Source: JAGMDK01 sp023128695 | GTDB lineage: Bacteria; Planctomycetota; Phycisphaerae; UBA1845; Fen-1342 | Assembly: GCA_030628805.1 (NCBI GenBank) | Contig: DAOVQG010000222.1 | Span: 1-7,959 of the forward strand | Direction of reading: 5' to 3' | DNA: 7,959 bases | Translations under genes and position numbers: made by a program | Shown here: in pieces, positions 5,597 to 7,959 of the stretch | Numbering within the stretch: position 1 is the stretch's first letter | How the letters are laid out: the number at the start of each line of letters is the position of its first letter | Notes under the pieces: model-generated | Seen by the model: the letters and a program-made list of their open reading frames with translations, nothing else | Database searches by the model: none | What the model was told of the DNA's origin: nothing

Positions 5597-6391
5597 ATGA
5601 AGATTCTCGTTGTTGTCCGCCAAGTGCCGGACTCGACCACCACCATCAAAATCCGGCCCGACGGCCAGGATATCGAACGCGCCGGCGTCAAAATGGTCGT
5701 GAACCCGTTCGATGAGTTCGCCATCGAGCAGGGCGTCGTCCTGAAGGAGAAACGCTCCGATGTCGAAAGCGTTACAGCGATCATCATCGGGCCCGCCAAG
5801 GCGACCGAGGCCCTGCGGACCGCGTTGGCGGTCGGCTGCGACGACGGCATCCACCTTCAGGATGAAACGTTCGGTCAACTCGACGAACTGCAAACCGCCG
5901 CGCTCGTCGCCGCGGTGACGAAGGACGGCGGCTATGACCTGATTCTCACCGGCAAGCAGGAGATCGACCTGGACAGCGGGCAATTGGGCCCGGCTTTGGC
6001 CGAGTTGCTCGATGTGCCGCACGTCGGAACCGTCGTCAACCTTGAGGTGGCCGAGGACGGCCAGTCGTTCGTTGCCCATCGGCGGATCGAGGGAGCCGAT
6101 GAAATCGTGCAGGTCCTGCTGCCGGCGCTGATTACGTGCGACAAGGGCTTGTGCGAGATGCGCTACCCGTCACTGCCAAACCTGATGAAGGCCAAGAAGA
6201 AGCCGGTCAAGACGCTCACGGCGGCCGATGTCGCGGGGCTCGCTGAAACAACCGCGGGTTTGGGTGGGACCGCCATGCACGCGTTTGAGCCCCCGCCCGA
6301 GCGTCCGCCTGGTAAGATCATCGCAGGCGAGCCCGAAGAAGCCGCCCAGGAGTTGGTCCGTCTGCTCCGCGAGGAGGCGAAAACCATATAA
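5597..6391 (+). CDS. etfB: Electron transfer flavoprotein, beta subunit
   Basis: The 264-residue product has the size and pattern of EtfB/FixA: MKILVVVRQVPD at the start, VVNPFDEFAIE (34-44), GKQEIDLDSGQLGPALAELL (119-138) and EMRYPSLPNLMKAKKKP (187-203), close to the subunit signature. With EtfA it makes a soluble cytoplasmic heterodimer that takes electrons from acyl-CoA and other dehydrogenases and passes them on, classically to ETF:quinone oxidoreductase. EtfB holds AMP in ordinary ETFs or a second FAD in bifurcating ones. The GP in the 119-138 loop resembles the latter more than the human form, but this is not decisive. The Ala usual after GKQ is Glu here. A proline-rich segment (PPPERPPGK, 232-240) precedes the C-terminal helix that normally reaches over EtfA. 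Its partner lies downstream but is separated by 261 bp of repeats, unusually wide for this pair. No dehydrogenase or ferredoxin gene is in view. Confidence 0.93.
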   Translation: MKILVVVRQVPDSTTTIKIRPDGQDIERAGVKMVVNPFDEFAIEQGVVLKEKRSDVESVTAIIIGPAKATEALRTALAVGCDDGIHLQDETFGQLDELQTAALVAAVTKDGGYDLILTGKQEIDLDSGQLGPALAELLDVPHVGTVVNLEVAEDGQSFVAHRRIEGADEIVQVLLPALITCDKGLCEMRYPSLPNLMKAKKKPVKTLTAADVAGLAETTAGLGGTAMHAFEPPPERPPGKIIAGEPEEAAQELVRLLREEAKTI

Positions 6392-6399
6392 GTAAGCAA

Positions 6400-6426
6400 T
6401 GTAGCGGCCGGGCCCCGTACCGGCCG
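6400..6426. repeat. GTAGCG palindrome family, copy A
   Basis: A 27-nt unit begins TGTAGCGGCC and ends CCGGCCG, with arms CGGCCGG/CCGGCCG. It starts 9 bp after the etfB stop and is the first of three copies in this gap. The sixth-to-last stem position is G-C here, where the copies at the window ends have T-A. Confidence 0.75.
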
Positions 6427-6452
6427 TGGGAACGTGGGAACGTGGGAACGTG
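6425..6452. repeat. CGTGGGAA octamer tandem repeat
   Basis: Three exact 8-bp units (CGTGGGAA) and a partial fourth (CGTG) directly overlap the end of palindrome copy A. The same octamer array appears after etfA (7645-7680) and in the spacer at 2529-2676. It is not palindromic and not coding. Confidence 0.8.
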
Positions 6453-6466
6453 ACAAGGTGATAAGG

Positions 6467-6499
6467 TCTAGTTTCCAGTTTCTAGTCTCTAGTTTCTAG
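6467..6499. repeat. CTAGTTTC short-repeat tract
   Basis: TCTAGTTTC occurs at 6467-6475 and 6488-6496, with the degenerate forms CAGTTTCTAG and TCTAGTC between. The tract is AT-rich beside very GC-rich palindromes. CTAG itself is rare in many bacterial genomes, and four copies here within 33 bp stand out. Function unknown. Confidence 0.6.
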
Positions 6500-6500
6500 A

Positions 6501-6614
6501 TGTAGCGGCCGGGCTCCGTCCCGGTCGAATCACCGGCTGGAAGCCGGTGCCACAAAAGAATGTAGCGGCCGGGCCCCGTACCGGCCGAACCACCGGCTGG
6601 AAGCCGGTGCCACA
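6501..6614. repeat. 60-bp compound unit in tandem (two copies)
   Basis: Two units start exactly 60 bp apart (6501 and 6561). Each joins a 27-nt GTAGCG palindrome to a CACCGGC/GCCGGTG hairpin with tail CCACA; the first 54 positions differ at only four sites. The palindromes are 6501-6527 and 6561-6587, and the hairpins are 6531-6554 and 6591-6614. In transcripts of etfBA these would form a series of strong stems between the two coding regions. Confidence 0.8.
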
Positions 6615-6638
6615 CACCGGCAAGATGCCGGTGCCACA
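6615..6638. repeat. CACCGGC/GCCGGTG hairpin, third copy
   Basis: Same 7-bp stem and CCACA tail as the two hairpins just upstream, but the 5-nt loop is AAGAT instead of TGGAA. The stem is conserved and the loop is not, which favours a structural role or a structural target. It ends 14 bp before the etfA start, so the stem lies just upstream of the ribosome-binding site. Confidence 0.75.
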
Positions 6639-6652
6639 CAGTGAGAGTACCA

Positions 6653-7636
6653 ATGACCAACGACATTCTTATCTTTGCCGAACAACGAAACGACAAAATT
6701 AACCCCGCCGCCCTTCAGGTCGTCACCCCCGCCAAGGAACTGGCCGCCCAGACCGGCGGCCAAGTCGTGGCCTGCGTGATCGGTAACGGCATCGACGCCG
6801 CCACCGACGCGATCGACAAGGCCGGCGTCGACAGCATCATCACGGTCAACGATCCGGCCCTCGGGGATTACTCCGCCCTGCGCTACCGATCGGCACTCGC
6901 CGCCGTGCTGGAAAAGGTCCAGCCGAAGGTCGCGCTACTGGCGGCGACGTTCATGGGCCGCGATCTGGCCCCGCGGGTGGCGGCCAAAGTCGGGGCCGCG
7001 GTCGCAACGGACGTGATCGAGTTGAAAATCACGGACGACGGCGCGCTCGATGTCCGCCGACCGGTCTACAACGGCAAGGCCTTTTGCCACGTGTGCTTCC
7101 CGAAGGATCGGCCGGCGATCGCCTCCGTGCGACCCAATACCTTCGCCGCCCCGAGCGGCGCCGGCGGCGTTCCCCGCGAAGCCTTGGCTTTCACCCCCGG
7201 CTCCGGCGACGACCGCATCACCGTCAAGGAGGTCGCCAAGACCGGCGGCGAGGTCAAAGACGTCACCGAAGCCGACATCATCGTCTCCGGCGGCCGCTCG
7301 TTGAAGAGTGAAGAGAACTTCAAGATCATCTATGAGCTGGCCGGCGTGCTGGACGCCGCCGTCGGTGCTTCTCGTGCCGCCTGTGACTCCGGCTACCAGC
7401 CGCACAGCCGCCAGGTCGGCCTGACCGGCAAGACCGTGACGCCGATGCTCTACATCGCCTGCGGCATCAGCGGGGCGATCCAGCACCTGGCCGGCATGCG
7501 CGGCAGCAAGTACATCGTCGCGATCAACACCGACAAAGAGGCCCCCATCTTCAAGCTCGCCGACTACGGGATCGTCGCCGATGTATTCAAGGTCGTCCCG
7601 GCGATCACGGCGGAAGTGCAGCGGCTGAAGGGCTAA
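6653..7636 (+). CDS. etfA: Electron transfer flavoprotein, alpha subunit
   Basis: The 327-residue product starts at ATG 6653, with GAGAG 5 nt upstream and the normal EtfA opening NDILIFAEQR; an in-frame GTG at 6641 is less likely. The N-terminal half forms the ETF interface domain (GRDLAPRVAAK, 102-112; RRPVYNGKAF, 135-144). The C-terminal half holds the FAD domain: SGGRSLKSEENF (212-223), GASRAA (238-243), QVGLTGKTV (254-262) and LYIACGISGAIQHLAG (266-281), which fits the ETF alpha signature together with IVAIN (288-292). Aligning to human ETFA by a constant offset of 8 keeps Arg249, Gln262, Thr266, His286, Asn300 and Asp318. Only Gln265 differs (Leu257). It carries the electron-transferring FAD and works with EtfB. 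The wide, repeat-filled gap to etfB implies either one long operon mRNA with hairpins or a separate start of transcription; I see no clear promoter in the gap. Confidence 0.95.
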   Translation: MTNDILIFAEQRNDKINPAALQVVTPAKELAAQTGGQVVACVIGNGIDAATDAIDKAGVDSIITVNDPALGDYSALRYRSALAAVLEKVQPKVALLAATFMGRDLAPRVAAKVGAAVATDVIELKITDDGALDVRRPVYNGKAFCHVCFPKDRPAIASVRPNTFAAPSGAGGVPREALAFTPGSGDDRITVKEVAKTGGEVKDVTEADIIVSGGRSLKSEENFKIIYELAGVLDAAVGASRAACDSGYQPHSRQVGLTGKTVTPMLYIACGISGAIQHLAGMRGSKYIVAINTDKEAPIFKLADYGIVADVFKVVPAITAEVQRLKG

Positions 7637-7644
7637 AGTACAAC

Positions 7645-7680
7645 GGTGGGAACGTGGGAACGTGAACAACGTGGGAACGG
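7645..7680. repeat. GTGGGAAC octamer array after etfA
   Basis: Two adjacent units and a third one after GAACAAC (GTGGGAACGG at the end) begin 8 bp past the etfA stop. It is the same family as 6425-6452, so this array follows both etf genes. Confidence 0.75.
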
Positions 7681-7684
7681 AATT

Positions 7685-7716
7685 CGCTGGTGCGAGAAAG
7701 GATTCTCGCACCAGCG
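7685..7716. repeat. 32-nt perfect hairpin repeat, copy 2
   Basis: Arms of 14 bp (7685-7698 and 7703-7716) surround the loop AGGA, followed by GTCGA exactly as in the copy at 180-211. The closing pair is A-T instead of T-A. It lies 48 bp after the etfA stop and may end or stabilise the etfBA transcript, but no T run follows. Confidence 0.8.
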
Positions 7717-7722
7717 TCGAAA

Positions 7723-7807
7723 TGTAGCGTCCGGGCTCTGTCCCGGACGTAGAATACGGGAAAACGCTCTTCTACGACGACGTCCGGGACGGAGCCCGGA
7801 CGCTACA
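7723..7807. repeat. 85-nt large inverted repeat of two GTAGCG palindromes
   Basis: The 28-nt arms 7723-7750 and 7780-7807 are complementary at 27 of 28 positions around a 29-nt spacer. CGTAGAA (7748-7754) and TTCTACG (7770-7776) give an alternative inner stem. Each arm is itself a palindrome of the GTAGCG family (CGTCCGGG/CCCGGACG), so one element can form one long hairpin or two small ones. A related, half-eroded copy is at 101-172. Confidence 0.85.
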
Positions 7808-7959
7808 CGACTTTTGCGGCGGACTGCTAAAGCGATGGGCCACCCAGTCAGCCGTGTTTTGAACGTGCACGAATTATTCCAAATCTCGTAAGAGTTCAGC
7901 CGTTTGCAACAGCTATCAGCAATGTGAGCATTCAACGGTTAGTAAGCAGCGCTCAGCCA
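7808..7959. other. Unassigned tail of the window
   Basis: No credible gene was seen. The first 50 bp are GC-rich with GGGCCACCCAG, and from about 7860 the composition becomes clearly more AT-rich. GTAAGAGTTCAGCC (7888-7901) and GTAAGCAGCGCTCAGCC (7942-7958) resemble each other and faintly resemble insertion-sequence termini of the IS66 type. The segment may be the left edge of a mobile or transferred region that continues beyond the window. Confidence 0.3.

Noticed and set aside
6400..6638. CRISPR-like array between etfB and etfA
   Set aside because: The 60-bp period has only two units, and the part between the palindromes is also repeated instead of being unique spacer DNA. There are no cas genes.
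6935..7711. Minus-strand frame of 258 codons opposite etfA
   Set aside because: EtfA on the plus strand matches its family along its whole length; the reverse frame is a shadow.
7633..7935. Minus-strand frame of 100 codons across the right-end repeats
   Set aside because: It runs through palindromes, is Arg-rich without a domain, and has no ribosome-binding site.

Overview
The window reads as a GC-rich bacterial chromosome segment, most likely from a Planctomycetota (Phycisphaerae-like) genome. That placement is inferred from three things: a decayed coding fragment with a DGDLSNGTPHYD-type motif that I associate with planctomycete secreted proteins, a secreted parallel beta-helix protein, and gene-free stretches packed with short GC-rich palindromic repeats. 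It is not proven from sequence alone.

Layout. Positions 1-303 hold repeats only. A 713-residue secreted beta-helix protein runs on the minus strand (304-2445) behind a plausible sigma70-like promoter. A repeat-filled gap (2513-2814) leads to a small minus-strand protein with two ACT domains (2815-3246). Divergent from it, across a 245-bp spacer rich in inverted repeats, lies a pRiA4b ORF-3 family protein (3492-4199, plus), followed by a terminator-like hairpin. Next comes the broken 3' end of a secreted-protein gene (about 4264-4434), which meets the 3' end of metF (4437-5333, minus), 5,10-methylenetetrahydrofolate reductase. Divergent from metF, with its own candidate promoter, is etfB (5597-6391), then 261 bp of palindromic repeats, then etfA (6653-7636). 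The window closes with more repeats and an unexplained lower-GC tail (7808-7959).

How the genes work together. EtfB and EtfA form one heterodimeric electron-transfer flavoprotein, and they are the only clear functional unit here. MetF belongs to folate one-carbon and methionine metabolism. The ACT protein is probably an amino-acid or small-ligand sensor. The beta-helix protein acts outside the cytoplasm. No defence system, CRISPR array, intact transposase, rRNA or tRNA was recognised.

The most notable signal is the intergenic DNA. It is a mosaic of at least six short repeat modules reused in several gaps. One 27-28-nt palindromic family has six intact copies whose stem shows compensatory base changes, and a second 32-nt hairpin near both window ends also shows a compensatory pair. 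This points to structured, dispersed REP/MITE-like elements rather than a new enzymatic system.
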